The translations under genes and the position numbers were made by a program. Under the pieces are notes generated by a model, which saw nothing but the letters and a program-made list of their open reading frames with translations, did not search any database and had not been told where the DNA came from. Shown here piece after piece: positions 1 to 6,315 of a stretch of 7,616 bases of DNA; position 1 is the stretch's first letter; each line of letters opens with the position of its first letter. The stretch spans positions 1-7,616 of the forward strand of contig JACCTF010000781.1 in assembly GCA_013812565.1 (NCBI GenBank), written 5' to 3'. Source of the stretch: Pyrinomonadaceae bacterium. Its GTDB lineage: Bacteria; Acidobacteriota; Blastocatellia; Pyrinomonadales; Pyrinomonadaceae.

Positions 1-493
1 GATCAGGCACTACCTTCGGCGCAACATCGATGACATGGGTGTTCAGTTCATCAATCTTCTCTTTGCCGACGTAGGTAAAATTGTACTGGCCTATCTTAGA
101 CGTTTCGAGCGCGAACGGCTGGATGCCGCCGAGGTCATCTAAATCTTCCTGAGTAACAACCAGTTCGGTCAGCGTCGGCATGGGAAAACGGATGATCTTC
201 TCGATGCGATTGCCTTGATCGTCAAAGACGAACTGTGAGATGCGGTTGTACTCGCCGGTGATTTGCCCGCCCAGACCGAGGGTTTGAATGATCGCTTCGC
301 GTTTGAAGCTGTACTGGTTGAGTCCCTGGCGAAACTCTGTCTCTTTCGCGGTAAAGGCGCTGATAATTTGCTCAACATTGACTGGCGCGGCGGTGCTGCT
401 CGAAGCATTCACCGCTTGCTGAGCCAAGATGGGTGGAACCGAGGCGGAAGCGAAGGTTGTTAAGGCGACGGCAAATAGAAGAAATCGTTTCAT
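1..493 (-). CDS. Secreted protein of unknown function, 3' end cut off by the window
   Basis: The reading frame opens at the ATG at 493 and stays open to the window edge, giving 164 residues without a stop. Residues 1-24 form a clear Sec signal peptide: MKR, a hydrophobic core FLLFAVALTTFA, and a signal peptidase I site at ILA|QQ. The mature part is polar with alternating beta-like stretches (for example FKREAIIQTLG, YNRISQFVFDDQGN, YNFTYVGKEKID). That pattern suggests a periplasmic beta-rich domain, perhaps of the LolA/lipoprotein-sorting fold type, but this is only an impression from the pattern. No catalytic motif is visible. It lies 165 bases downstream of mqnD on the same strand, so it could be read through from the menaquinone genes or have its own promoter. 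I do not recognise a named family. The gene itself is well supported by its signal peptide and long open frame. Confidence 0.75.
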   Translation of the reverse strand, partial: MKRFLLFAVALTTFASASVPPILAQQAVNASSSTAAPVNVEQIISAFTAKETEFRQGLNQYSFKREAIIQTLGLGGQITGEYNRISQFVFDDQGNRIEKIIRFPMPTLTELVVTQEDLDDLGGIQPFALETSKIGQYNFTYVGKEKIDELNTHVIDVAPKVVPD

Positions 494-658
494 AAATAGT
501 TCGTCCCAGTGGTTAGTTTATGAATCAGGCAGTCCCGGCGAAAGCAAGTCGCGGTGCCATAAGATTCTTTCAGATGCAGGAATGCCGCTATGGTGTTGCC
601 AGTCTGTCATGTCTTCATTTTCACGCGGCGGGCGCGCTGGCTGGCTGGAAGCTCTTGA
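494..658. other. Intergenic stretch between mqnD and the secreted-protein gene
   Basis: These 165 bases hold no convincing gene. On the minus strand they should carry the promoter or leader of the secreted-protein gene. A weak -35/-10 pair can be proposed (TTGCTT, then CATAAA about 19 bases on, just before the start codon), but the match is poor. The GC-rich run around 615-650 has no perfect stem followed by a T tract, so I do not call a terminator for mqnD. Confidence 0.4.
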
Positions 659-1492
659 TCAATCGGCAAACTCAACTTTGACCGAGTGTGGAATGATGCC
701 GCGTGCCGCGCCTTCATCAAGAAAGCGCTGAACCGCCACGCGACCGCGCTCAGTGTAATCAAGCGTCAAGTCGTTAACCCACATTTCGACAAAACAATCT
801 GCGAGTCGCGGGTCCATGTCGCGCGCAAACTGCATCGCGTAGCGCAAGGCGTCTTCGCGGTGTTCGAGCGAATAGCGAATGCTTTCATGCAGGTACTTGG
901 AGATGCGACTTGTTATGGCATCGTCCAAGTCGCGCCGGATGACGTTACCACCCATAGGGAGCGGCAAGCCTGTCTGCTCGTGCCACCACTCCCCCAAATC
1001 GACAACTTTCTGCAAGCCGTGTTTATGGTAAAAGAGTTGACCTTCATGAATCAGTAGACCGGCGTCGCACTGGCCTGACTTAACGGCCTCGATAATCTGG
1101 TCGAAGGGAACAACCTCATAAGCGAACGTCGGACAGTAGATGCGCAGGGCGAGAAAGGCGCTGGTCATCGTCCCCGGTACAGCCACTTTCAAACTCTCGA
1201 TCTGATTGGCTTTATACGCTTCATGCGCAACCACAATCGGCCCATAGTTATCACCGATGGATGCTCCGTGCGGCAGCAGACGGTACTTGTCAGCGATGTA
1301 AGCATAAGCATGAAAGCTCACCGCAGTGACTTCATACTCACCGCGCGTCGCGCGTTCATTGAGCTTCTGGATGTCTTCAAGCACATGCTTGAACTGGATG
1401 TCGCCAGTATCAATTTTGTGCGTCGCCAACCCGTAGAACATAAATGCATCATCCGAGTCGGGCGAGTGGGCAAGCGTAATCGTTTTAGGCAT
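659..1492 (-). CDS. mqnD: 1,4-dihydroxy-6-naphthoate synthase (MqnD)
   Basis: MqnD converts cyclic dehypoxanthinyl futalosine into 1,4-dihydroxy-6-naphthoate plus a dehypoxanthinyl product, the step that completes the naphthoate ring in the futalosine menaquinone pathway. The protein is a cytosolic two-lobed enzyme with the periplasmic-binding-protein-like fold. The 277 residues match the usual family length. The family N-terminus [16 protein letters not shown] spans residues 7-22. Other typical segments are VSFHAYAYI (about 58-66), [16 protein letters not shown] (about 72-87), [13 protein letters not shown] (about 143-155) and the glycine-rich [14 protein letters not shown] near 176-189. The gene follows mqnE after only 3 bases (1493-1495), so translational coupling is likely. 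No good Shine-Dalgarno sequence precedes its ATG, because the upstream bases belong to a CATCCTT-type repeat. It is the last gene of the menaquinone block before a 165-base gap. The family assignment is very secure. Confidence 0.96.
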   Translation of the reverse strand: MPKTITLAHSPDSDDAFMFYGLATHKIDTGDIQFKHVLEDIQKLNERATRGEYEVTAVSFHAYAYIADKYRLLPHGASIGDNYGPIVVAHEAYKANQIESLKVAVPGTMTSAFLALRIYCPTFAYEVVPFDQIIEAVKSGQCDAGLLIHEGQLFYHKHGLQKVVDLGEWWHEQTGLPLPMGGNVIRRDLDDAITSRISKYLHESIRYSLEHREDALRYAMQFARDMDPRLADCFVEMWVNDLTLDYTERGRVAVQRFLDEGAARGIIPHSVKVEFAD

Positions 1493-1495
1493 AGC

Positions 1496-2662
1496 TTATA
1501 AGGATGAAGGATGAAGGATGAAGGATGAAGCAGCATTGTCAGTTTCATCCTTCCGCCCTCCGCCTTCATCCTTTCTTATATTGTAGAGTGTGTCGCGTTC
1601 GATGGCTTCAAAGCCAGCCTCTTCAATAAGCGCGATGAGTTCGGCTTTGGTCATTTTTACTTCGTGGTTGTTTTCAACCGAATAGCTTTCCGAGAGTTCG
1701 CCGCCCTGGGTGATGGTGCCGTCGAGGTCGTTTGCGCCGTAGTGCAACGCGACCTGCGCGAGTTGTTTGCCGAGCATCACCCAGTACGCTTTGATGTGCG
1801 CGAAGTTGTCGAGCAGCAGGCGGGAGACGGCGATGGTCTTCAAAGAATCGACGCCGCTTGGGCCGGGTAAGTGTGAGAGCTTAGTGCCCGGAGGATAAAA
1901 CGCGAGCGGAATAAAGCACTGGAAACCGCCGGTTTTATCCTGCTGCTCGCGCAGACGAATGCAGTGGTCAACGCGATCTTCCGCCGATTCGATATGACCA
2001 TAGAGCATCGTCGCGTTCGACTTTGTGCCGGTGGCGTGGAGTTTAGCGGAAAGCTCCAGCCAGCGGTCGGCATCGCATTTGTGCGCGCACACAAGCGAGC
2101 GCGTCGGCTCGCGGAAAATCTCTGCGCCGCCGCCTGGACACGAATCCATTCCGGCTTCCTTCAATTGCCGAATCACGTCTTCGTCCGACATTTTATAGAA
2201 GCGCGCGAAATGATCGAGTTCAACCATCGTAAAGGCTTTGAGATGAAGCTGCGGGTATGCGCTCTTGAGCGATGACAGAAGATCGGTGAAGTAGGCGAAC
2301 GGAAGTTTTGTGTTGAGACCGCCGACGATGTGGAGTTCCGTTGCGCCTTCGCGCACTGCTTCGCCCGCTATGCGCAAAGCTTCTTCGACGTTGTGCGTAT
2401 AAGCGCCCGGTTGTCTGGGCGTGCGATAGAAGCCGCAGAATTTGCAGTCAGCGTAGCAGACGTTGGAGAAATTGAAATGGCGATTGACGTTGAAATAGGT
2501 GCGGCTTCCGTGCAGACGGCGACGCATGGTGTCAGCGAGTTTCGCGAGCGCTGGAAGATCATCCGTTGCGTAAAGCGCGACGCCATCAGCGAAATCAAGT
2601 CGCTCATTTGCCGCGACCTTGACGGCAATCTCGTTGAGTTTGGGATCGTGTGAAAACTGCAT
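1496..2662 (-). CDS. mqnE: Aminofutalosine synthase (MqnE), radical SAM enzyme
   Basis: MqnE joins the MqnA product (3-[(1-carboxyvinyl)oxy]benzoate) to S-adenosylmethionine by a radical reaction, giving aminofutalosine in menaquinone synthesis. Counting from the ATG at 2662 there are 388 residues. The 4Fe-4S site is CYADCKFC (Cys69, Cys73, Cys76), after [19 protein letters not shown] follows, then [13 protein letters not shown], the [10 protein letters not shown] segment, ETGG-like [18 protein letters not shown] and [11 protein letters not shown]. The GANDLDGT form with ELSES points to MqnE rather than its paralogue MqnC. I chose ATG 2662 because the longer TTG start at 2683 begins inside a repeat element and adds only seven residues. 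Neither start has a clear Shine-Dalgarno sequence. The last 25 residues, after the family-like ending RDTLYNIR, are encoded by a second repeat (1499-1573) and include [10 protein letters not shown]. It sits between mqnP and mqnD in an apparent operon. Confidence 0.94.
   Translation of the reverse strand: MQFSHDPKLNEIAVKVAANERLDFADGVALYATDDLPALAKLADTMRRRLHGSRTYFNVNRHFNFSNVCYADCKFCGFYRTPRQPGAYTHNVEEALRIAGEAVREGATELHIVGGLNTKLPFAYFTDLLSSLKSAYPQLHLKAFTMVELDHFARFYKMSDEDVIRQLKEAGMDSCPGGGAEIFREPTRSLVCAHKCDADRWLELSAKLHATGTKSNATMLYGHIESAEDRVDHCIRLREQQDKTGGFQCFIPLAFYPPGTKLSHLPGPSGVDSLKTIAVSRLLLDNFAHIKAYWVMLGKQLAQVALHYGANDLDGTITQGGELSESYSVENNHEVKMTKAELIALIEEAGFEAIERDTLYNIRKDEGGGRKDETDNAASSFILHPSSL
1499..1574. 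repeat. AAGGATG heptamer repeat with inverted copies, inside the 3' end of mqnE
   Basis: Bases 1500-1530 are 4.4 perfect tandem copies of AAGGATG. Two inverted copies (TTCATCCTT at 1544-1552 and CTTCATCCTT at 1564-1573) lie across a short spacer. A transcript from either strand can therefore fold into a hairpin with a 9-base perfect stem and several alternative registers, since any of the tandem units can pair with either inverted copy. The element lies within the mqnE frame, encodes its last 25 residues and ends one base before the TAA codon, so it sits immediately upstream of mqnD. It may act as an intercistronic mRNA hairpin. It may equally be a neutral simple repeat. Confidence 0.85.
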
Positions 2663-2670
2663 GGGTGTTA

Positions 2671-2762
2671 GTTCAAGGTTCAAAGTTCAAGGTTTAAAGT
2701 TCAAAGTCTGAGATTTAAGTTCGATGTGTGGATTTGAAGTTTGAACCTTAGACTTTGAACTT
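2671..2762. repeat. GTTCAAR-type degenerate heptamer repeat with 13-base inverted repeat at the mqnP/mqnE junction
   Basis: From 2671 the sequence runs in 7-base steps: GTTCAAG, GTTCAAA, GTTCAAG, GTTTAAA, GTTCAAA. These are followed by diverged units. The right side turns around as TTGAACC, TTAGACT, TTGAACT. AAGTTCAAAGTCT at 2697-2709 is exactly complementary to AGACTTTGAACTT at 2750-2762 across 40 bases, and GGTTCAA at 2677-2683 pairs with TTGAACC at 2741-2747. The element contains the TGA of mqnP (2687-2689), encodes the last 24 residues of that protein, and reaches to within 8 bases of the mqnE ATG. A large hairpin in the polycistronic mRNA is expected. Confidence 0.88.
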
Positions 2763-3622
2763 AGAAGCGCTGCTCCGCCGAAAGTTGCAAAAAGTATAAC
2801 GCTCACAAAGGCGTTGGTGGTAAAGAATGCGGCGTTGAGACGCCCAAGATTATCAGCGCGAACTAACGTGTGTTGATAGATGAGAAGTGCGCCTGTCGCG
2901 ATAACGCCGATCAAAGCAAGCGGACCGAGGGCCGTTAAGAAGTATAACGCGAGGAGCGCGGCGAAAGCGCCTGCATGGAGAGCGCGCGACATCCACAGTG
3001 CGCGCCCGATGCCGAACCTTGCCGGTAACGAACGAAGATTCGTGCTCAGATCAAACTCATAATCCTGGCAGGCATAGAGCACATCAAAACCGGCGGTCCA
3101 CAAAAGGACCAACAATGACAGGAGCAACGGTACGGGAGAGTCAAGCGCACCGCGCACCGCGATCCATGCGCCGGTTGGGGCAATCGACAAAGACCAGCCG
3201 AGGACTATGTGCGAGAGCGATGTGAACCGCTTCGTGTATGAGTAGAGAAGCACGCTCGCGAGTGCGATGGGTGCGAGCGCGAAGGTTAATGAATTGAGCA
3301 TCCACGCCGCAAGGAAGAAAATCAGAGCTGAGAAAAGCGTGAACGTCCACGCGAATCGCAGCGAAAGCAATCCGGCCGGAATCGCTCGCGTGCGCGTGCG
3401 CGGATTGCGCCGGTCGAACTCGCGATCAACGATGCGGTTGAAAGCCATCGCCGCCGAGCGCGCCCCGACCATCGCCACTGTGATCCATAACATTTGTCGC
3501 ATCGTGGGCAAACCATGCGCTGCCAACACTGCTCCGAGAAAAGCGAACGGCAACGCGAACAGCGTGTGCTCGATTTTGATCATCGTGAGTGTGGTGCGTA
3601 AGTCGCGTGCAACTGATGTCAT
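2687..3622 (-). CDS. mqnP: UbiA-family polyprenyltransferase, probable MqnP
   Basis: This is a membrane prenyltransferase of the UbiA superfamily. In this neighbourhood it most likely attaches the polyprenyl chain to 1,4-dihydroxy-6-naphthoate, the MqnP step; the family was first annotated as 4-hydroxybenzoate prenyltransferase. The first Mg-diphosphate motif is [19 protein letters not shown] (Asn62, Asp66, Asp70). The second is [12 protein letters not shown] (Asp180, Asp187, Asp191). Between and after them are about eight hydrophobic membrane segments. The substrate assignment is context-based: mqnE follows directly and ubiX precedes. The protein is 311 residues, but the family-like part ends near residue 287. 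The last 24 residues (from [10 protein letters not shown]) are translated from a low-complexity repeat and look like an acquired tail. The ATG at 3622 has GAAGTG six to seven bases upstream as a usable ribosome binding site. Its stop lies 24 bases upstream of the mqnE ATG. Confidence 0.87.
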   Translation of the reverse strand: MTSVARDLRTTLTMIKIEHTLFALPFAFLGAVLAAHGLPTMRQMLWITVAMVGARSAAMAFNRIVDREFDRRNPRTRTRAIPAGLLSLRFAWTFTLFSALIFFLAAWMLNSLTFALAPIALASVLLYSYTKRFTSLSHIVLGWSLSIAPTGAWIAVRGALDSPVPLLLSLLVLLWTAGFDVLYACQDYEFDLSTNLRSLPARFGIGRALWMSRALHAGAFAALLALYFLTALGPLALIGVIATGALLIYQHTLVRADNLGRLNAAFFTTNAFVSVILFATFGGAALLSSKSKVQTSNPHIELKSQTLNFKP

Positions 3623-3628
3623 ATCACT

Positions 3629-3751
3629 TCAAACCCGCAGGGCCGATAATAAGTTCAACGCATCACAGCCTGATGGCAAAAGTTCTTTTGATCTTTGCTC
3701 TGCGTCGGCCAAAAAGCTTGGCAGTAAAATGGCGAACAAGCCGTTCGGCAT
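3629..3751 (-). CDS. Possible 40-residue small ORF between ubiX and mqnP
   Basis: An ATG at 3751 opens a 40-codon frame ending in TGA at 3629-3631. It starts 4 bases after the ubiX stop and ends 6 bases before the mqnP start, filling the only large gap in the block. A GAGG lies just before the start, overlapping the end of ubiX, so translational coupling is possible. The predicted peptide begins MPNGLFAILLPSFLADAEQR, a short hydrophobic start followed by a mixed, leucine-rich remainder. I recognise no family. A stop-free run of this length is not rare by chance (roughly one in seven for a random frame), so this is a candidate only. The alternative is a plain 133-base spacer that may hold an internal promoter. 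Confidence 0.22.
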   Translation of the reverse strand: MPNGLFAILLPSFLADAEQRSKELLPSGCDALNLLSALRV

Positions 3752-3755
3752 AGCC

Positions 3756-4394
3756 TCAATCACCCTCCACCGTAACAACCGGCTCGCTCATCTTTTCGCC
3801 CTTCCACTGTGTCGCTTGTGAATGAGGCACGCTGAATTGATCGAGAATGCGAAAGACGAGGTGGTCAACCATTTCCGCAATGGATTGCGGGCGATGGTAA
3901 AACCCTGGACTTGCCGGAAGGATGCGCGCCCCGGCATGAGCAAGCCGCAGCATGTTCTCCAGATGAATCGTATTATAAGGCGATTCGCGCGGGACTATGA
4001 CGAGCTTGCGGCCTTCTTTGAGCGTGACGTCGGCGGCGCGGTGAATCAGGTTTGTGCCTGCGCCGGAAGCGATTGCGCCGAGCGTGCCCATTGAACAGGG
4101 AACAATGATCATCCCCTCCTGCATGTGCGACCCTGATGCCGGGGGGGCGGCCAAGTTGTCGAGGCGATGAAGACGAATGAGTTTCACATCGCGCGGTATG
4201 CCGATCCATTCTTGGATTTTCCGATTATCGACTTCGCGTAAATCCGCGCCGAGTTCAACGCGGGCCACCGTCAGCGCCGCATCAGACATAATCAAGTTAA
4301 TGCGTTCGATTATGCCGCTCGCCGCCAGGTGAATCAGCGTGCGATGCGCATAGATAGCTCCGGAGGCTCCGGTGATAGCGACGGTGAGTTCCAT
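3756..4394 (-). CDS. ubiX: Flavin prenyltransferase (UbiX/MqnM)
   Basis: UbiX uses dimethylallyl phosphate to prenylate reduced FMN. The product, prFMN, is the cofactor of UbiD-type decarboxylases. In this operon the likely client is the UbiD-like enzyme (MqnL) that decarboxylates the prenylated naphthoate. The 212-residue protein shows the flavin-binding start TGASGAIYA (residues 8-16), LAAPPASGSH (81-90), IIVPCSMGTLGAIASG (96-111), LVIVPRESPYNTIHLENM (131-148) and the ending GARILPASPGFYHRP (155-169), all hallmark segments. Residues after about 186 form a polar C-terminal extension. A run of seven G bases (4141-4147) lies in the coding region, but the family motifs stay in frame on both sides. 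The gene starts 34 bases after the Uma2 stop. That gap holds a TTGAGC/GCTCAA stem. No ubiD is nearby, so the client is encoded elsewhere. Confidence 0.95.
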   Translation of the reverse strand: MELTVAITGASGAIYAHRTLIHLAASGIIERINLIMSDAALTVARVELGADLREVDNRKIQEWIGIPRDVKLIRLHRLDNLAAPPASGSHMQEGMIIVPCSMGTLGAIASGAGTNLIHRAADVTLKEGRKLVIVPRESPYNTIHLENMLRLAHAGARILPASPGFYHRPQSIAEMVDHLVFRILDQFSVPHSQATQWKGEKMSEPVVTVEGD

Positions 4395-4402
4395 CTTTAG
4401 AT

Positions 4403-4420
4403 TTGAGCTTGATCGCTCAA
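4403..4420. other. Short inverted repeat between the Uma2 gene and ubiX
   Basis: TTGAGC (4403-4408) and GCTCAA (4415-4420) are perfect 6-base arms around a 6-base loop. In the minus-strand transcript the hairpin would stand 8 bases upstream of the ubiX ATG. No T tract follows in that direction, so it is not a normal intrinsic terminator. It could lower translation of ubiX or partly separate the Uma2 gene from the menaquinone genes. It could also be chance. Confidence 0.35.
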
Positions 4421-4428
4421 CAAAGTTG

Positions 4429-5070
4429 CTAAACCAATCTCCACTCTTTCAGTACGCTCAACAACGAAGGCAACGGTTCTTGCCACAGCCAATCGACTTT
4501 CATTTCCAATCCTTTAAGCACAACGCTGCGATAGATGCCATCTTGCGTGATAGTTGCAAGATGATAAATGCCATCTTCTCCTAACTGATAAAACTCGGCT
4601 TGCTTGCGCAGCGGGTCAAGCAACCAATACTCGCGCACGCCTCCTTGTTCATACTCATAGAACTTATCACCACGGTCGCGAGCGCGACTCTCAGGGCTGA
4701 CAATCTCAATCACAAGATCAGCCGGGCCATCCAAGAACGTTTTCTTGAGACGGTCCAGGTGCTCGCTAGAGATAAAGAGGACATCCGGTTCACGACCAGA
4801 CAATTTTGGGCCAATCTTCATTTGAAAGGGCGCAGAGCGAATAACTCCTAATTGATACGTTTCTGTAAAGAAACGGAGTAGCGCAGTTAAAAAATCTGCT
4901 AGATCCTGATGTAAATCAGATACTGGACTCATGTAGATCACCTCCCCGTCAACCCACTCTGCCCACGTATCCTCGTCTGCCCATGCAAGAAATTCCTCAT
5001 AGGTCATCTTCGCAGACGGTGGAGAACTTACAGGCACCGGCAAAGGTTCGGTTTTGATCTCTTGTGCCAT
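4429..5070 (-). CDS. Uma2-family (DUF820) putative restriction-type endonuclease
   Basis: This 213-residue protein belongs to the Uma2 family, which has the PD-(D/E)XK nuclease fold. The cellular role of these proteins is not settled, and they are found in large paralogous sets in some phyla. Visible landmarks are MTYEEFLAWADED (22-34), WVDGEVIYMSP (39-49, Glu43), GREPDVLFIS with the acidic Asp96, VIEIVSPESRARDRGDKF (120-137, Glu122 and Lys136) and VREYWLLDP (145-153). The ATG at 5070 is preferred over a GTG at 5076 because the ribosome binding site GAGAAG (5076-5081) is 5 bases upstream of the ATG and would overlap the GTG. Base composition is lower in GC than that of its neighbours, hinting at separate acquisition. 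It is the first gene of the minus-strand run, but nothing links it functionally to menaquinone synthesis. Confidence 0.9.
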   Translation of the reverse strand: MAQEIKTEPLPVPVSSPPSAKMTYEEFLAWADEDTWAEWVDGEVIYMSPVSDLHQDLADFLTALLRFFTETYQLGVIRSAPFQMKIGPKLSGREPDVLFISSEHLDRLKKTFLDGPADLVIEIVSPESRARDRGDKFYEYEQGGVREYWLLDPLRKQAEFYQLGEDGIYHLATITQDGIYRSVVLKGLEMKVDWLWQEPLPSLLSVLKEWRLV

Positions 5071-5291
5071 AATCACTTCTCTAAATTAAGCGTCGCTAAA
5101 ATTTCACTCTGTTCACGATCCTGAGTTTTTAATGAAAAAATGTGCGCCGAGCATTTAAGCAGGGCTGGATATGTGCAAATCTTACGAGGCACAACAGCTA
5201 ATCGCAAGTGAGGCTCGTTTCAACGGGTCGCGGCTGGGTGTTAGAATCAAAACCCGTTTTCTCATTCGTTATCTTTTCACTCGGTGGTGAT
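5071..5291. promoter_or_regulatory. Divergent promoter region between the Uma2 gene and larB
   Basis: This AT-richer gap must hold the start signals of two divergent genes. For larB the best -10-like hexamer is TAGAAT at 5242-5247, with only a weak -35 (TTCAAC at 5219-5224, 17-base spacer). It is flanked by AACGGGT (5222-5228) and ACCCGTT (5252-5258), an inverted repeat that could be an operator or a leader hairpin. For the Uma2 gene there are A/T-rich blocks around 5095-5145 but no pair of hexamers that I trust. GGTGGTG at 5283-5289 serves as ribosome binding site for larB. No RNA gene was recognised here. Confidence 0.4.
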
Positions 5292-6053
5292 ATGAACCTA
5301 CAAGAGATTGAGCGTGTGCTGCGTCTGTTCAAGGGCGGTGAGGTGGACAGCGCGGAAGCGGCGCGGCAGATCAGTAACCTCGCTTATGAAGACCTCGGCC
5401 ACACGCGCGTCGATCATGGGCGCGCGGCACGTCAGGGTTTCCCGGAAGTCGTCTTCGGCGCGGGCAAAACGCGTGGGCAAATTGTGGAGATCGTCGAGCG
5501 TCTGGTGCAGCGCGCGCCGAACGTGCTTGTCACGCGCACCGACGCGCAAACGTTCGGTGAAGTGCGCAACGTTGTCACGGATGCCGAATGGCACGAGAGC
5601 GCGAGGCTGATACGCATCAGACGCGACCACACGGAGCGTGGCGTCGGCGAGATCGCCGTTGTCACCGCGGGCACAAGCGACATCCCTGTAGCGGAGGAAG
5701 CGGCGCTCACTGCCGAAGCGATGGGCAACCGCGTCGCGCGAATTTGGGATGCGGGTGTGAGCGGGATTCACCGAATCTTGGCCGAGCGTGAACGCCTCGC
5801 GCGCGCGCGCGTGAACATCGTTGTCGCTGGAATGGAGGGCGCGCTGCCTTCAGTGGTCGGCGGCCTCGTCAGCGTGCCCGTCATCGCCGTGCCGACGAGC
5901 ATCGGCTACGGAGCATCGTTCGGCGGCGTCGCCGCACTTCTAGGAATGCTCAACTCGTGTGCGTCGAACGTCACCGTCGTTAACATTGATAACGGTTTCG
6001 GTGCCGGGTTTGTCGCCAGCTTGATCAACCGCCGCTGGCCCAGCGAGCAGTAG
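5292..6053 (+). CDS. larB: Nickel-pincer cofactor biosynthesis protein LarB
   Basis: LarB carboxylates and hydrolyses nicotinic acid adenine dinucleotide to pyridinium-3,5-biscarboxylate mononucleotide. This is the first step towards the nickel-pincer nucleotide used by lactate racemase and other LarA-type enzymes. The protein has 253 residues, the usual size. The N-terminal part holds [21 protein letters not shown] (32-52), GAGKT (56-60) and NVLVTRTDA (77-85). The C-terminal PurE-like domain holds [20 protein letters not shown] (124-143), [10 protein letters not shown] (152-161), [13 protein letters not shown] (179-191), [12 protein letters not shown] (201-212) and MLNSCAS with Cys223, the position of the family's catalytic cysteine. 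The ATG at 5292 is used because GGTGGTG stands just upstream. An earlier in-frame start at 5208 would add 28 residues unlike the family. No larA, larC or larE is in view. An intrinsic terminator follows 9 bases after the stop, so it is probably monocistronic. Confidence 0.95.
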   Translation: MNLQEIERVLRLFKGGEVDSAEAARQISNLAYEDLGHTRVDHGRAARQGFPEVVFGAGKTRGQIVEIVERLVQRAPNVLVTRTDAQTFGEVRNVVTDAEWHESARLIRIRRDHTERGVGEIAVVTAGTSDIPVAEEAALTAEAMGNRVARIWDAGVSGIHRILAERERLARARVNIVVAGMEGALPSVVGGLVSVPVIAVPTSIGYGASFGGVAALLGMLNSCASNVTVVNIDNGFGAGFVASLINRRWPSEQ

Positions 6054-6061
6054 ACGTCTTG

Positions 6062-6093
6062 AGGTTACTCCGAAGGTAGCCTTTGTTCTTCTC
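6062..6093 (+). terminator. Intrinsic terminator of larB
   Basis: AGGTTAC (6062-6068) pairs with GTAGCCT (6076-6082) through seven base pairs including one G-U, around the 7-base loop TCCGAAG. A T-rich tail, TTTGTTCTTCT, follows. It starts 8 bases after the larB stop codon, which is the expected place. The stem is only moderately strong. Confidence 0.62.
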
Positions 6094-6315
6094 GATTCCC
6101 TGAATGTGTACAGCTATATATCTTTACAGTGGGTATGAAATACGAGTGGAACGAAGATAGAGCGGTGCAAGTGCAGAAGGATCGCGGTCGCCGAGCGTGT
6201 CGAGGAACACCGTACGAAGGTCTCAACTCGAAAGTAACCTCGTGCGCAACAAACAGCAGTATGCCGCAGTGCCGATCAAGCTGAAGGTCGATGCGCCGCC
6301 AACCAAAGAATTAAG
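6094..6315 (+). pseudogene. Probable decayed gene region with a BrnT-like toxin start
   Basis: An ATG at 6135 begins MKYEWNEDRAVQVQKDRG, which resembles the start of BrnT toxins (family pattern M-K-x-E-W-[DN]-x-x-[KR]-A, then a lysine-glycine step). BrnT is a type II ribonuclease toxin of about 90 residues. Here the similarity is lost after about 18 residues, and the frame runs through unrelated arginine- and serine-rich sequence to a TGA at 6282. Neighbouring frames give other coding-like scraps: AVAERVEEHRTKVSTRK, ending in TAA at 6235, and a piece from GTG 6242 reading RNKQQYAAVPIKLKVDAPP, ending in TAA at 6329. This looks like a composite of broken fragments. No BrnA antitoxin follows. 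TATATA at 6115-6120 may be a leftover promoter element. Confidence is limited because the match is short. Confidence 0.4.

Noticed and set aside
429..731. 100-codon plus-strand frame over the gap between mqnD and the secreted-protein gene
   Set aside because: It overlaps the signal-peptide region and the mqnD end in antisense, and has no ribosome binding site or family signature.
1500..1573. CRISPR-like array
   Set aside because: The units are 7 bases long, contiguous and without unique spacers. This is a simple tandem repeat with inverted copies.
1496..2683. Assignment of the radical SAM enzyme as MqnC
   Set aside because: The GANDLDGT motif, the [13 protein letters not shown] segment and the [12 protein letters not shown] form fit MqnE better. 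Adjacency to mqnD does not by itself decide between the two.
3267..3821. 184-codon plus-strand open frame across mqnP and the ubiX end
   Set aside because: It runs antisense to two motif-bearing genes and their spacer and has no family features. Its length reflects codon bias of the opposite strand.
4141..4147. Seven-G tract in ubiX as a frameshift or phase-variable site
   Set aside because: The UbiX motifs before and after the tract are in the same frame and properly spaced, so the gene is intact as given. Seven bases alone is weak evidence for phase variation.
5208..5291. Longer larB starting at 5208
   Set aside because: The extra residues are unlike LarB N-termini, and they would cover the promoter-like region. 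The ATG at 5292 has a proper ribosome binding site.
5298..5771. 157-codon minus-strand frame opposite larB
   Set aside because: It overlaps a textbook LarB reading frame, and its content is typical of high-GC antisense frames.
5292..6053. PurE (N5-carboxyaminoimidazole ribonucleotide mutase) annotation
   Set aside because: Only the C-terminal half is PurE-like. The extra N-terminal domain with [11 protein letters not shown] and the total length identify LarB.
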